Origin: Paenilisteria riparia FSL S10-1204
Lineage (GTDB): Bacteria; Bacillota; Bacilli; Lactobacillales; Listeriaceae
NCBI RefSeq assembly: GCF_000525995.1
Contig: NZ_AODL01000009.1
Location: 1-59,163, forward strand
Length of the DNA stretch: 59,163 bases
Direction: 5' to 3'
The notes under the pieces are model-generated. The model saw nothing but the letters and a program-made list of their open reading frames with translations. It was not told the DNA's origin and made no database searches. A program made the position numbers and the translations under genes. Positions 34,787 to 44,315 of the stretch are shown piece after piece (within the stretch, counting starts at the first letter, position 1; each line of letters begins with the position of its first letter).

Positions 34787-36916
34787 GTGGCAAATTTACT
34801 TTACAAATTAGGACAAACATTTGCTAAACACAAATGGAAAACCATCATTTCATGGTTCGTCGTACTAGGAATTATTGTGGCTGTACTAGCCATAAAAGGG
34901 ATCAATTTTTCCGATGACATCAAAATGAGTGGCTTAAAATCATTAGATACATCCGATAAAATCGAACAAGAATTCAATCAGGATAGCCAGAAGGGGAGCA
35001 TCCGCGTTGTTTTCAAAAGCGATCAAGATAAAGGGATTGTAACACCAGAAGCCCAAGCGTCTATCACTAAAGTTTTAGCAGAAATAAAGGAAAAAGACAC
35101 GAAAATCGAAAGCATTGCCAATCCATACGAAGCAAAAACAATCAGCCCAGACATGACAACGGCTTTCGCAGACATCAACTACAACGTTAGCGCAATGTCA
35201 GTAAACGAAAAATCGATTAATAAAGTCAAAACTGCGCTAAAAGACATGGACAACAAACATCTTCAAACCGAGTTGACAGGGAACGTCATGATTTCTCCAA
35301 TGGAAATCGGCGGCTCATCAGAAGCAATCGGTATCGTTGTAGCACTTGTCATCCTAATCATTGCTTTCGGTTCCGTAATCGCAGCAGGACTACCAATCAT
35401 CACCGCATTACTAAGCCTAGGAACAAGTATCGGCATCATTGCCATTGTCTCAAGCTACGTCGACATGCCAAACGTGACATTGACCTTAGCAGTCATGATT
35501 GGTCTAGCCGTAGCAATCGATTACGCCTTATTTATCCTATTTAAATACCGCCAAATTATCCGCACTGAGCAGGACCATCTAAAAGCAATCGGTCTAGCAA
35601 CAGGAACAGCAGGTAGCGCGGTCATTTTTGCAGGGATTACAGTCATTATCGCTGTTTGCGGTCTATCATTAGTCGGCATTGAATTCCTAACTATCATGGG
35701 ACTAGCCTCCGCGGTCAGCGTCCTATTCGCGGTCCTTTCCGCACTCGTCTTAATCCCAGCATTCATTGGCCTACTACACAAAAAAATCAAACCACAAAAA
35801 ACAAAAGCTGGTAAACCAAACGACAACATTTGGACGAAATTCGTTGTTGGCAAGCCATTCATCGCGTTCCTACTTTCCGTTCTTATTCTAGGCGGTCTAA
35901 GTATTCCGTTCGCATCAATGGAACTAGGAATTCCAGATAACGGCGCCAAACCAAACGATTTCACCGAAAAAAAAGCATATGATATTCTATCCGACAAATT
36001 CGGTGAAGGCTTCAACGGTCCACTAGTCATTTTGGCAAACGTCAAAGACAAACAGGATGCAGCGAAACTAACCGATGTCACCAAACATATTTCTGAAATG
36101 AAAAACGTAGCTATCGTCACACCACCAATGCCAAACAAAGCAGGCGACTACGCACTCATTTCCGTCATTCCAAAAACAGGTCCAACAGATAGCAAGACAT
36201 CGCAACTCGTTCACGACCTAAGAAGCTACGCCAAAACAACAGACAGCAAATACAATATCAATATGGAAGTCACAGGACAAAGCGCCATCAACATCGACAT
36301 GTCACAAAAACTAAATGATGCCATTCCTGTTTTTGCCGGAGTTATCGTCGTACTAGCATTCATTTTGCTAACCGTCGTATTCCGTTCGCTACTCATTCCA
36401 TTGATCGCCGTACTAGGTTTCGTACTATCGCTAACAGCAACACTCGGATTTACGACGCTTATCACGCAAGAAGGAGTTTTCAAAGAACTATTTGGCATTA
36501 GCACCACCGGCCCAGTTCTAGCCTTCCTGCCAGTCATCACGATCGGCATCCTGTTCGGACTCGCCATGGATTATGAAGTGTTCCTGATGTCACGCGTTCA
36601 CGAAGAATACACACTAACCAAAGACAACACGCATTCCATCAAAACCGGCCTAAGAGAAAGTGGCCCAGTCATTGTCGCTGCCGCCCTAATCATGTTCTCC
36701 GTCTTCATCAGCTTTGTTTTCGCACCAGACGCCATGATTAAATCCATCGGCATCGCACTCGGTTTCGGCGTGCTATTCGACGCATTCGTCGTCCGCCTAA
36801 CCATCATTCCAGCCTTAACGAAACTATTCGGCAAAGGCTCATGGTACATGCCAAAATGGCTCGACAAAATCCTGCCATCCCTTGACATCGAAGGCCATCA
36901 CTTAAAAGACAAATAA
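34787..36916 (+). CDS. MMPL-type RND exporter
   Basis: A 709-residue membrane protein with two similar halves, each a large outer loop plus helices. The half signatures are VMIGLAVAIDYALFILFKYR (about 233-252) and ILFGLAMDYEVFLMSRVHEE (about 588-607), whose Asp-Tyr pairs carry protons. It resembles YdfJ-like exporters of Bacilli that expel lipids or drugs. GTG 34787 follows GGAGG at a long 12-bp spacing. Controlled by the divergent TetR gene by inference. Confidence 0.92.
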   Translation: MANLLYKLGQTFAKHKWKTIISWFVVLGIIVAVLAIKGINFSDDIKMSGLKSLDTSDKIEQEFNQDSQKGSIRVVFKSDQDKGIVTPEAQASITKVLAEIKEKDTKIESIANPYEAKTISPDMTTAFADINYNVSAMSVNEKSINKVKTALKDMDNKHLQTELTGNVMISPMEIGGSSEAIGIVVALVILIIAFGSVIAAGLPIITALLSLGTSIGIIAIVSSYVDMPNVTLTLAVMIGLAVAIDYALFILFKYRQIIRTEQDHLKAIGLATGTAGSAVIFAGITVIIAVCGLSLVGIEFLTIMGLASAVSVLFAVLSALVLIPAFIGLLHKKIKPQKTKAGKPNDNIWTKFVVGKPFIAFLLSVLILGGLSIPFASMELGIPDNGAKPNDFTEKKAYDILSDKFGEGFNGPLVILANVKDKQDAAKLTDVTKHISEMKNVAIVTPPMPNKAGDYALISVIPKTGPTDSKTSQLVHDLRSYAKTTDSKYNINMEVTGQSAINIDMSQKLNDAIPVFAGVIVVLAFILLTVVFRSLLIPLIAVLGFVLSLTATLGFTTLITQEGVFKELFGISTTGPVLAFLPVITIGILFGLAMDYEVFLMSRVHEEYTLTKDNTHSIKTGLRESGPVIVAAALIMFSVFISFVFAPDAMIKSIGIALGFGVLFDAFVVRLTIIPALTKLFGKGSWYMPKWLDKILPSLDIEGHHLKDK

Positions 36917-36921
36917 AAAAA

Positions 36922-36968
36922 GAAGATTGTTTACACCTCACATTGGGGCGTAGACAATCTTCATTTTT
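36922..36968. terminator. Bidirectional terminator
   Basis: GAAGATTGT / ACAATCTTC arms between convergent genes, with A and T tracts on the two sides. Confidence 0.75.
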
Positions 36969-36973
36969 GTATA

Positions 36974-37294
36974 TTAGGAAATAACAACAGCAGTTCCAGA
37001 AGCAGTAACCATCAACATGCCGTTGTCTGCGCCGAGCACTTCATAATCAATGTCCACGCCAACAACCGCGTTAGCGCCAATCTGTTCTGCGCGAGCTTCC
37101 ATTTCTCGAATCGCTTCCTCACGAGCGCTAATCAGCTCCTGCTCATAGCCTTCCGAGCGTCCGCCAAAGAAGTTCCGCAATCCCGCACCAATGTCCTTCA
37201 CAAAGTTAACCCCGGTAATTACTTCACCAAACACGATTTGCTTATACTCCACAATCTCTTTGCCATTAATACTCGGCGTTGTCGTAGAAATCAT
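36974..37294 (-). CDS. YbjQ/UPF0145 family protein
   Basis: A 106-residue protein, pentameric in known structures. It has [34 protein letters not shown] and [14 protein letters not shown], the UPF0145 (DUF74) hallmarks. Its precise function is unknown; older names call it a heavy-metal binding domain. GGAGG before ATG 37294 sets the start; an ATG 11 codons earlier has none. Confidence 0.92.
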   Translation of the reverse strand: MISTTTPSINGKEIVEYKQIVFGEVITGVNFVKDIGAGLRNFFGGRSEGYEQELISAREEAIREMEARAEQIGANAVVGVDIDYEVLGADNGMLMVTASGTAVVIS

Positions 37295-37359
37295 TCTATT
37301 ACCTCCAAAAATTTCGTCGTTATCCATAAAATATCATAATCTGCCCTAAAACACAAAGA

Positions 37360-37385
37360 AAGCGCCGAATCCAAGCTCGGCGCTT
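37360..37385 (-). terminator. Terminator of ldh
   Basis: AAGCGCCGA and TCGGCGCTT, a perfect 9-bp stem just past the ldh stop; T-rich sequence follows on the minus strand. Confidence 0.75.
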
Positions 37386-37398
37386 CATCAAAATCGAA

Positions 37399-38340
37399 TT
37401 ATTGAACTTCCTTCATCGCATCGTCTAATACTTTTTTTAAAGTAGAAGCAGACGCGGCCATTTGTTGTTTTTCAAGGTCGTTTAGTTTCATTTCAACGAC
37501 GTGGCGAACGCCTTTACGGTTTACAACGGCTGGTGCACCGATATATACGTCATTTAGACCGTAGTGACCGTCCATGTATACCGATAACGGTAAAATAGCA
37601 TTTTCATTATTAAGAATCGCTCTCGTAATACGTGCCAGTGCAGCGGCAATCCCATAGAACGTAGCGCCTTTTTTATTAATAATTTCATAAGCGGCATCAC
37701 GAACACTTACGAAAATCGTGTCCATCGCGCCTTGTTCGTTTTCTTCGATCCATTCTGTAATTGGCAAACCACCGACAGTTGTATGGCTCCAAGCAGGGAA
37801 TTCCGTATCACCATGTTCCCCAAGAATGTAACCATGGACATTACGCGCATCCACTTTCAAATAATCGGCAATCGACATACGGAAACGTGCAGTATCAAGG
37901 CTTGTACCAGAACCAATAACACGTTCCTTAGGCAAACCAGAGAATTTCCAAGTCGCATATGTCAAAATATCAACCGGATTCGACGCAATCAAGAAAATGC
38001 CGTCAAAACCACTTGCCATAACTTCATCCACGATGGCTTTCATAATACGTATATTACGGCTGACAAGATCCAATCTCGTTTCACCAGGCTTTTGCGCAGT
38101 ACCCGCTGTTACAACAACAAGGTCCGCGTCATGACAATCGCTATAGTTCGCGGAATAAATCTTTTTAGGCGCTGAGAATGGTACCGCATGACTTAAATCA
38201 ATCGCATCCCCAATCGTTCTATCCTTATCTATATCAATAATCCCAAATTCTTGCCCAATGTTTAAATTCACACAAGCAAAGGCGTAACTAGAACCAACCG
38301 CTCCGTCCCCAACTAAAATGATTTTTTGATGATCTTTCAT
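37399..38340 (-). CDS. ldh: L-lactate dehydrogenase
   Basis: A 313-residue enzyme. The NAD fold is [12 protein letters not shown], the substrate Arg lies in [11 protein letters not shown], and the proton relay His is in [13 protein letters not shown] (about 178). It reduces pyruvate to L-lactate and restores NAD in fermentation. AAGGAGGAG precedes the ATG. Single gene with promoter and terminator. Confidence 0.95.
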   Translation of the reverse strand: MKDHQKIILVGDGAVGSSYAFACVNLNIGQEFGIIDIDKDRTIGDAIDLSHAVPFSAPKKIYSANYSDCHDADLVVVTAGTAQKPGETRLDLVSRNIRIMKAIVDEVMASGFDGIFLIASNPVDILTYATWKFSGLPKERVIGSGTSLDTARFRMSIADYLKVDARNVHGYILGEHGDTEFPAWSHTTVGGLPITEWIEENEQGAMDTIFVSVRDAAYEIINKKGATFYGIAAALARITRAILNNENAILPLSVYMDGHYGLNDVYIGAPAVVNRKGVRHVVEMKLNDLEKQQMAASASTLKKVLDDAMKEVQ

Positions 38341-38378
38341 TTATAACTCCTCCTTCAAAAAATACAATCTACTAGTAC

Positions 38379-38406
38379 AGTATAACACGATACTTTCATT
38401 TGTGAA
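38379..38406 (-). promoter_or_regulatory. ldh promoter
   Basis: On the minus strand TTCACA (38406-38401), 16 bp, TATACT (38384-38379), 39 bp before the ATG. Confidence 0.6.
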
Positions 38407-38560
38407 ACCTTGAACGACTTAAAAATAAAAAAGTGTTATATTAAATTTATGAAAACGCTATGATACAGATTTTGGACGTCTGAAAGCGTCATCTGGTGAT
38501 TTTTCATAGAAGAAGACTTCTCCTATCTTTACCTTTATCCATGAATTGTAAACCCTTTTT

Positions 38561-38586
38561 GTTTCATTTTTTTGGCCAAAGGGTAT
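38561..38586 (+). promoter_or_regulatory. SigmaB-like promoter of the L25/Ctc gene
   Basis: GTTT, 16 bp, GGGTAT matches the sigmaB consensus. The orthologous ctc gene in Listeria and Bacillus is a sigmaB-dependent stress gene. Confidence 0.65.
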
Positions 38587-38633
38587 ATGATAGAGTCGTA
38601 GAACATAAATTGAATGAGTGGAGTGATTTTTTT

Positions 38634-39251
38634 ATGGCAACAACATTAGAGGTCCAAAAAAGAGAAACAAAACCGCATTCGAACATAACGTCTATCCGTG
38701 ATGCAGGTAGAATTCCAGGTGTTATTTACGGTTACAAGGCAGACAATGTCTCCATATCCGTAGACTCTTTAACATTTATTAAAGCAGTTCGTGATAATGG
38801 CCGAAATTCGGTATTTTCTGTATCGATCGACGGAGCAAAACTAAATGTACTACTACATGATTACCAAATTGACCCGTTAAAAGGCGACATCGAACATATT
38901 GATTTGCTTGCGGTAAACATGTCCGAAGAAGTAGAAGCCAACGTTAGCGTGAACTTAGTCGGCGAATCCAAAGGCGTGAAACTTGGCGGTGTCTTACAAC
39001 AAGTACTATACGAAGTTACAGTAACAGCAACGCCAGACAAATTACCAGAAACCATTGATTTAGATATTACAGATCTTGATATTGGCGACACAATCGCTAT
39101 ATCGGATATCCCGAAAAACGGTGATTACGAAGTGATTACCGATGCAGAAGAAGTTATCGCAACCGTAGCAGCACCACGCGTAGCCGATGAACCAGAAACA
39201 ACAGAAGCCGCAGAACCAGAAGCTATACATGGCGCTGACGACGCGGAATAA
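38634..39251 (+). CDS. rplY: 50S ribosomal protein L25 / general stress protein Ctc
   Basis: A 205-residue long-form L25. The N-terminal 5S-rRNA-binding domain (1-90) has GRIPGVIYGYKADN and LLHDYQIDPLKGDIEHIDLL. The C-terminal TL5 domain has KGVKLGGVLQQVLYEVTVTA and an acidic tail. ATG 38634 is chosen over an earlier in-frame ATG at 38496 because family members start MATTLEVQKRE and GGAG is nearby; the longer frame would also run across the promoter. Confidence 0.93.
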   Translation: MATTLEVQKRETKPHSNITSIRDAGRIPGVIYGYKADNVSISVDSLTFIKAVRDNGRNSVFSVSIDGAKLNVLLHDYQIDPLKGDIEHIDLLAVNMSEEVEANVSVNLVGESKGVKLGGVLQQVLYEVTVTATPDKLPETIDLDITDLDIGDTIAISDIPKNGDYEVITDAEEVIATVAAPRVADEPETTEAAEPEAIHGADDAE

Positions 39252-39260
39252 ATAATGAGA

Positions 39261-39305
39261 AGCCGAGTAGTGAAGGAAAGAATTCTTTCATTACTCGGCT
39301 TTTTT
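39261..39305 (+). terminator. Terminator of rplY
   Basis: AGCCGAGTAGTGAA / TTCATTACTCGGCT stem (one G-U), then TTTTT. Confidence 0.85.
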
Positions 39306-39459
39306 AGCTTAAAAACTTGAAACGTCACATCATCCGTAAGAGTCAACATGTTTTAATATGTCACCCAGCCAATTCTGTAAGCAATATATGGTAATCGAGA
39401 AGGCAGGTTATGTCCGAATCATTTAAGTAAGATTAGAGCATACTATTTGTTTGCATGAC

Positions 39460-40014
39460 TTATCCACAAAAAATATAATCTGTGGATAAACTTATAACAA
39501 AGTTTAAAAAGAAAATTAACAAATGGCCTCTAGTAAAGGTTTACCGGGGTAATTCTGCAAATATGAACTTTATTCCATTGTGAATAACATGTGGATAATT
39601 AAATTGAGAAGTATCATTATATGGTGTAGAACATATATTCTGCCACAAAATAAAAGATATCCCTGTGGATAACTACCTATGTTTAGGGGATAAAGTGTGG
39701 ATAACTAAATAAAAATCTGTGCATAAAAAATATCTTGAATTTAATTATTATTAGCGTATACTACAGTTAGTATGAAATGAGGGATTTTTTTGAGAAGTGT
39801 TACATATAGTTGTGAGGAGCACGTGGAAGAGGCATTAGATGATTGGATCTATGGAGAAGAAACTTTTCCTGAATTTGAAAAACTAGAGAATGTAACTAAC
39901 ATGTGTATAACGTGTGGATATTGTAAAAGCCGAGCGATATATATGGTAGGGAACGAATGTTCAGACACAAAATATAGAAAATAATTGTGGATATGTGTAT
40001 AAGTTTGTGGATAA
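39460..40014. other. DnaA-box cluster upstream of rlmH
   Basis: Ten matches to TTATNCACA on either strand, at 39460, 39481, 39579, 39590, 39664, 39696, 39718, 39902, 39994 and 40006, plus one-mismatch copies at 39913 and 39986. Six are the strong form TTATCCACA. The surrounding DNA is very AT-rich. The cluster spans the CxxH/CxxC gene. No dnaA or dnaN is present, so it is more likely a DnaA-titration or regulatory cluster than the main origin. Confidence 0.8.
39790..39984 (+). CDS. CxxH/CxxC small protein (TIGR04129-like)
   Basis: A 64-residue protein with Cys-x2-His (SCEEHVEEALDDWI) and CITCGYCKSRAIYMVGNEC, a metal-binding pattern matching the CxxH/CxxC family that typically lies next to rlmH in Bacilli. 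It starts at TTG 39790. Role unknown. It sits in the middle of the DnaA-box cluster. Confidence 0.85.
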   Translation: MRSVTYSCEEHVEEALDDWIYGEETFPEFEKLENVTNMCITCGYCKSRAIYMVGNECSDTKYRK

Positions 40015-40039
40015 CTTGTTAGTAAGGAGTGAATAAATT

Positions 40040-40519
40040 GTGAATATCCAAATTATAACGGTTGGGAAGCTCAAAGAAAAATATCTTATTCAGGGAATAG
40101 CGGAATATACGAAACGATTAAGTGCATATGCGAAGATAACAATAGTTGAAGTGCCAGATGAAAAGGCTCCTGAAATTTTGAGTGAAGCTGAAATGGTTCA
40201 AGTGAAGCAAAAAGAAGGAGAACGGATTTTGGCGAAAGTAGCGGATGATGTGCATATGATTGCTTTAGCGATAGATGGCCAACAGAAAAGCAGTGAGCAG
40301 TTTGCGGAAGGTTTAGATCGTTTAGCGACATATGGAAAAAGTAAAGTTGCTTTTGTTATTGGAGGATCGCTAGGGCTTAGTGAAGCTGTTTTGAAGCGAA
40401 GTAACGAGAAACTATCTTTTGGAAAGCTGACATTACCACACCAATTAATGCGGCTAGTTTTAGTGGAGCAAATTTATCGAGCATTTCGGATTAATCGAGG
40501 AGAACCGTATCACAAATGA
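40040..40519 (+). CDS. rlmH: 23S rRNA (pseudouridine1915-N3)-methyltransferase
   Basis: A 159-residue SPOUT methyltransferase. The start is [16 protein letters not shown], the SAM-binding knot is [19 protein letters not shown] and the C-terminus [20 protein letters not shown] then GEPYHK. It methylates pseudouridine 1915 in helix 69. GTAAGGAGTG ribosome site. Its end is the classic insertion site of SCC elements in staphylococci; no such element is seen here. Confidence 0.96.
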   Translation: MNIQIITVGKLKEKYLIQGIAEYTKRLSAYAKITIVEVPDEKAPEILSEAEMVQVKQKEGERILAKVADDVHMIALAIDGQQKSSEQFAEGLDRLATYGKSKVAFVIGGSLGLSEAVLKRSNEKLSFGKLTLPHQLMRLVLVEQIYRAFRINRGEPYHK

Positions 40520-40704
40520 TGCTATTTTTTTGATGGGAATGGCTTTGTGGGGCGGTTTGTGGGAGTAGGTATTTAGATTCGTTTTTTCGGGGTTAAGTGA
40601 GGCTGTATCGGGAGTGACTGGTACGCCTTGTTTTTTGTGTTTCGGATTATGAGAGGCTGTTAGGACGAAAATTTGAAAAGGATGCAATTACTACCAGTAA
40701 AACG

Positions 40705-40734
40705 TTTACAGTGAAATATTAGGTGTGGTACAAT
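40705..40734 (+). promoter_or_regulatory. esxA promoter
   Basis: TTTACA (40705-40710), 18 bp, TACAAT (40729-40734). The -35 box lies in GTAAAACGTTTACAG, a cre-like near-palindrome. Confidence 0.55.
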
Positions 40735-40772
40735 ATGTATGTTACATATTAGAAGCAGAGGAGATGAAATAC

Positions 40773-41069
40773 ATGTCAGGTCAAATTAGAATGAGTCCAG
40801 CAGAATTACGAGATCGCTCGAAAACGTATGGTCGCAAAGGACAAGATATTGAACAAATTTTAAGAGAGTTAGAACAGCTACAAGAACAACTACGTGGAGA
40901 GTGGGAAGGGGAAGCTTTCCGTAAGTTTGATGATCAGTTCCAGCAACTGAAGCCGAAAGTAACAGATTTCTCTAACTTGATGCATCAAATCGAACAACAA
41001 TTAAGCAAAACAGCCACTGCAGTGGAAGAAAACGATGCGAACCTATCACGTAACTTTGGCTTAAATTAA
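40773..41069 (+). CDS. esxA: WXG100 protein EsxA
   Basis: A 98-residue helical hairpin with the turn motif W-E-G in LRGEWEGEAFRKFDDQF (about 44), matching WXG100 secreted proteins of the type VII system. GAGGAG lies before ATG 40773. It has its own terminator (41104), so it is expressed apart from the LXG genes. In Listeria monocytogenes esxA heads the machinery operon (esaA-essC); here those genes do not follow. Confidence 0.9.
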   Translation: MSGQIRMSPAELRDRSKTYGRKGQDIEQILRELEQLQEQLRGEWEGEAFRKFDDQFQQLKPKVTDFSNLMHQIEQQLSKTATAVEENDANLSRNFGLN

Positions 41070-41103
41070 GGTATACGTTCCATTTAAATAGTAGCCAAAC
41101 GGA

Positions 41104-41129
41104 GCCATGTAGTTTGCTACATGGTTTTT
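41104..41129 (+). terminator. esxA terminator
   Basis: GCCATGTAG and CTACATGG arms around TTTG, then TTTTT. Confidence 0.85.
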
Positions 41130-41174
41130 CGCTGTACTTAATCGTATTAAAATAGAATACTAGGAGATGTAAAA

Positions 41175-41510
41175 ATGACAACCGAAAAAATAGCGTTTTT
41201 GCCATTAGGGAGTATCTGTATTGTAAAAGGAAATACAAAGAAAGTCATGATTATTGCGCGCGGCTTGGCAACTGTTATTCAACAAGAAACAGTCTATTTT
41301 GATTATGGTGCCTGTTTATACCCAGAAGGGATGATGGGAGATAGTCTGCTGTATTTCAATAAAGAAGATATTGCCAAAGTAGTTCACAATGGTTTTGAAG
41401 ATGAAGATAATGAACTCATGCTAGATAATTTAAACATGTGGGTAGAACAAGCAAATCTACCAAAAGGGGATGTCTATGCATTAAATAAACAAAACCAAAA
41501 GACCACATAG
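41175..41510 (+). CDS. DUF4176 family protein
   Basis: A 111-residue protein with FLPLGSICIVKGNTKKVMII, ARGLATVI, FDYGACLYPEGMMG and FNKEDIAKVVHNGFED, the DUF4176 pattern. These small cytoplasmic proteins recur in Firmicute type VII secretion loci, but their function is unknown. AGGAG is well placed, and it leads the LXG2 gene cluster. Confidence 0.85.
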   Translation: MTTEKIAFLPLGSICIVKGNTKKVMIIARGLATVIQQETVYFDYGACLYPEGMMGDSLLYFNKEDIAKVVHNGFEDEDNELMLDNLNMWVEQANLPKGDVYALNKQNQKTT

Positions 41511-41527
41511 ATTAGGAGCGTGACACA

Positions 41528-41947
41528 ATGAGCGCAGATGTATCTAGTTTACAAGCAGATAGGAATCGAAAACAAGCGGAACTATGCCAAGTTCAAAGTG
41601 ATCAATCCAACATCCAAGCCAAAATAGAGCGATTGAAAGTCGCCAAGAAAAAAGTGGATGAGATTCAACAATCGGTAGACGAATTGCAAAAGGCAGTCAA
41701 TCGGGAAAGAGAACAGGAGGATACATGGCGAGGCAAGAAGTATACCACGTATAATCAGTTTGTAAGCAATGGCTTTCATAGTGATTATAAAAATTACTAT
41801 CAACAAATCGACCAGTTGTATGACCATCTCTGTGATGAGATTACTCGATTAGAAAATCAGGCAAGCGAGAATGATGGGTTAATGGGCTGGCTAGGAAGCA
41901 AACTCAATAGCCTTGGAAATGAAATAGATAAATTGCTACACAACTAA
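41528..41947 (+). CDS. YwqH-like (DUF5082) LXG partner
   Basis: A 139-residue coiled-coil protein (long heptad part about 5-70, then WRGKKYTTYNQF and YYQQIDQLYDHL). Matches the DUF5082/YwqH type that precedes YwqI and the LXG toxin YwqJ in Bacillus. Likely a WXG100-like chaperone or co-secreted partner. Confidence 0.75.
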   Translation: MSADVSSLQADRNRKQAELCQVQSDQSNIQAKIERLKVAKKKVDEIQQSVDELQKAVNREREQEDTWRGKKYTTYNQFVSNGFHSDYKNYYQQIDQLYDHLCDEITRLENQASENDGLMGWLGSKLNSLGNEIDKLLHN

Positions 41948-41972
41948 ACGAACAAGAGAGGAGTTAGATACG

Positions 41973-42251
41973 ATGTTCTCCAATATGGTACAAATTAATG
42001 CCGTTGTGTTTTTTTCTACGGTTGCTTCCACGAAAGGACAGATTAATCACTTTTTGGATGGAAAAAGTAGTCCACCTGACATAACATCGCATTCCGTGGT
42101 GCTCGATGGCTATATCCAAAGAATGCAAGATTTTCAGAAAGTGTTAGAAACATATAAAACACTATTACAAAAAGATATTAAGACCATACAAGATACGGGG
42201 CAATCCATGGTTGATTTGGATAATAGCTTGCTGACAGGTGCTGGACTATGA
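41973..42251 (+). CDS. YwqI-like (DUF5344) LXG partner
   Basis: A 92-residue helical protein in the YwqI position, four bases overlapping the toxin start (ATGA at 42248). Such DUF5344 proteins probably bind the LXG domain together with the YwqH-like protein. GAGAGGAG ribosome site. Confidence 0.75.
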   Translation: MFSNMVQINAVVFFSTVASTKGQINHFLDGKSSPPDITSHSVVLDGYIQRMQDFQKVLETYKTLLQKDIKTIQDTGQSMVDLDNSLLTGAGL

Positions 42252-43960
42252 GTTACTTAGTCAAATATGATGATGTAACCTCTGTTGGCGCGTATGTGAA
42301 TGGGAATTGTCAAACGTATGGTGGGCAATTACAAGAAATATCGCAGAGTTTTACGAATATCGTAGGCATTCCGTCTTTAAAAGGGCAGGCGGCAGATAGT
42401 ATGAAGGCGTATGTAGGGGAAGTACACGGCTTTATCATACAAAGTATTAGCCAGCTTGTGCAAGAAATTCAGAGTAAGTTCCTACTGTACAAAGATGGCT
42501 ATTATAATACGATAGATGCGGATAATCATGCGAAACTAGACGAGAATATATTGGAAAGTACGCTCACCTTTTTTCGCCAGTCTACCAATAATTTTGATAT
42601 CGAGCATGGGAAATTGGAAGAAGTCATTCAAAGCGTTTATGATATAATAAATGTGAGCAATATTTCTGCCTATGCTGTGCAAGATGATTACCAACATACC
42701 ACTAAACAAGTATCCGAACTAAAGCAATTGGTTGGGCAATATGAGAACGATCACGCGACCAAGGATTTTACAGTTTTTGATGCGATGCTGACGTCGTTAA
42801 AAGGACTCATAGCAGAAGCACAAGCAAAAGATAGCGCTGTTGTGACGCATTATCAACCAAGGGATCTTTTACAATACAAAGATTCGGTCGCTTTGAATGG
42901 TGCAGTGGTAGCATCCCAAGAAAGTTTGGCAGCGAATCAAACAGCGCTAGACCAAGCGATCACGAATGAAGGTAAGCGGTGGGAAGTGCTGGAACAAGAA
43001 GCCGCTGATAAAAGAGCAGAAGATGGTATTTGGAATGCTGTATTCGCTGTTGGGGCAGTTATCATTGGAGGAGCTGCGATTGTGTTGACTGCAGGAGCCG
43101 CAACACCGCTTGTGGTTACCGCAGCAATAGCGGGCTCAGCTTCCATCGCATATGGCGCGTCTAATCTAGTAGAGTCCTCTCAAGATATTTATTTTGGACT
43201 ACATGGAGATGCCACAACAGCCGCATTTAATCCATTAAGAGACACTGTCTTTATGGGGAATCAAGGCGCTTATGATGCCTTTGGTATGGTAGCAACCACG
43301 GTGGCAGGCGCTTGTATTCCAATGGGACCAGCGATAGCGGCGGCTAAAGCAGGCGGAACATCGGTTGTAAGGGCGACTGTCGTGACACTTGGGAAAGAAG
43401 CCACATCGGTTGCCGTTGGTAGTGGGGCGTTCTTCGCAACGGAACATTTCGTAGCACCAATAGCGACTGATTTATTTGGAGAAGATATTGGGCGAAATGT
43501 TACTAGAGTTAGTAGTATTGTTGCAGCGACAGCGGCGGGTGGATTTACTATGAAAGGTTTGACTAGTAGAAAAGTACCCACTATTAGTGAGGTAGCTGGT
43601 TCAGCCGATGAAATTCCACAAATTAGAAAAAATGCTGCACAAGGTAAGTTATTTGAAGAACAAGAGTTTCCGAAGTTTGCAGCAAAAACAACAGAGGCGG
43701 TTGAACAGATTACAATTAAAACAACAGAGGGCACGAAGGTAAGGGTAGATGCAATAGGTTTAGATAAACAAGATGGAAGTATAGCTATTAGCGAATTCAA
43801 GTCTTCGGATACTGCCCCGCTTACACCAAATCAGAAAGTTGGATTTGGTCAGTTGCAAGATAGTGGAGGGGTTGTAGTTGGTAAAGGTAAAGGGATATTC
43901 ACTGGTGGTTTTGAGATACCAGCTGGAACAAAGGTGGATATTGTTAGACCACCGAAATGA
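42248..43960 (+). CDS. LXG-domain toxin with nuclease-like C-terminal tip
   Basis: A 570-residue type VII effector. The LXG domain (1 to about 230) has SLKGQAADSMKAYVGEVHGF near 40. A hydrophobic pretoxin stretch (about 262-300, AVGAVIIGGAAIVLTAGAAT) follows. The tip (about 455-570) has GKLFEEQEFPKF, VRVDAIGLDKQDG and AISEFKSSD, the D...ExK spacing of a PD-(D/E)XK nuclease. Lower confidence attaches to that active site. The start overlaps the YwqI-like gene, and a DUF6572 immunity gene follows. Confidence 0.85.
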   Translation: MSYLVKYDDVTSVGAYVNGNCQTYGGQLQEISQSFTNIVGIPSLKGQAADSMKAYVGEVHGFIIQSISQLVQEIQSKFLLYKDGYYNTIDADNHAKLDENILESTLTFFRQSTNNFDIEHGKLEEVIQSVYDIINVSNISAYAVQDDYQHTTKQVSELKQLVGQYENDHATKDFTVFDAMLTSLKGLIAEAQAKDSAVVTHYQPRDLLQYKDSVALNGAVVASQESLAANQTALDQAITNEGKRWEVLEQEAADKRAEDGIWNAVFAVGAVIIGGAAIVLTAGAATPLVVTAAIAGSASIAYGASNLVESSQDIYFGLHGDATTAAFNPLRDTVFMGNQGAYDAFGMVATTVAGACIPMGPAIAAAKAGGTSVVRATVVTLGKEATSVAVGSGAFFATEHFVAPIATDLFGEDIGRNVTRVSSIVAATAAGGFTMKGLTSRKVPTISEVAGSADEIPQIRKNAAQGKLFEEQEFPKFAAKTTEAVEQITIKTTEGTKVRVDAIGLDKQDGSIAISEFKSSDTAPLTPNQKVGFGQLQDSGGVVVGKGKGIFTGGFEIPAGTKVDIVRPPK

Positions 43961-43977
43961 AAGTGAGTTGAAAGTCC

Positions 43978-44298
43978 ATGTCGGTAAGTGAAAAGGATAA
44001 GATTGATGGTATGGGAAAAAGCTTGGAGGAAAATGCTTTACTATTTCTTATTACAGATCATCTGGAGTGGGAAGATGAGTATGGGCATTTAATTACTTTA
44101 CAGGATAAAATAAATGCATACATTGGATTTATCGAGTCAGAACAATACAAAGCGGAGTACGAAGAGCACTTATTTGATAAATATATCATAGAAATTCATT
44201 TTAAACATGGTGTTACTGATAAGTGTATGAGCTTCCTTAATACGGTTTCCGAACAAGTAAAGGTACTTAATATTGAAATCAAACTAGAATTAGTATAG
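43978..44298 (+). CDS. DUF6572 family protein, probable immunity
   Basis: A 106-residue cytoplasmic protein containing LLFLITDHLEWEDEYGHL and LQDKINAYIGFIESEQY, the DUF6572 signature. Families of this kind follow polymorphic nuclease toxins and act as immunity or accessory proteins. It begins 17 bp after the LXG2 toxin and ends four bases before the next ribosome site. Confidence 0.75.
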   Translation: MSVSEKDKIDGMGKSLEENALLFLITDHLEWEDEYGHLITLQDKINAYIGFIESEQYKAEYEEHLFDKYIIEIHFKHGVTDKCMSFLNTVSEQVKVLNIEIKLELV

Positions 44299-44315
44299 AG
44301 AGGTGATACAAAAGA

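Noticed and set aside
37732..38175. A 147-codon frame opposite ldh
   Set aside because: Antisense shadow of a highly conserved enzyme gene.
39460..40014. The chromosomal origin oriC itself
   Set aside because: dnaA and dnaN are absent and neighbours are rplY and rlmH; a secondary DnaA-box cluster fits better.
40520..40700. SCC-like insertion at the end of rlmH
   Set aside because: No recombinase, inverted repeats or cargo follow; only about 200 bp of plain intergenic DNA before the esxA promoter.
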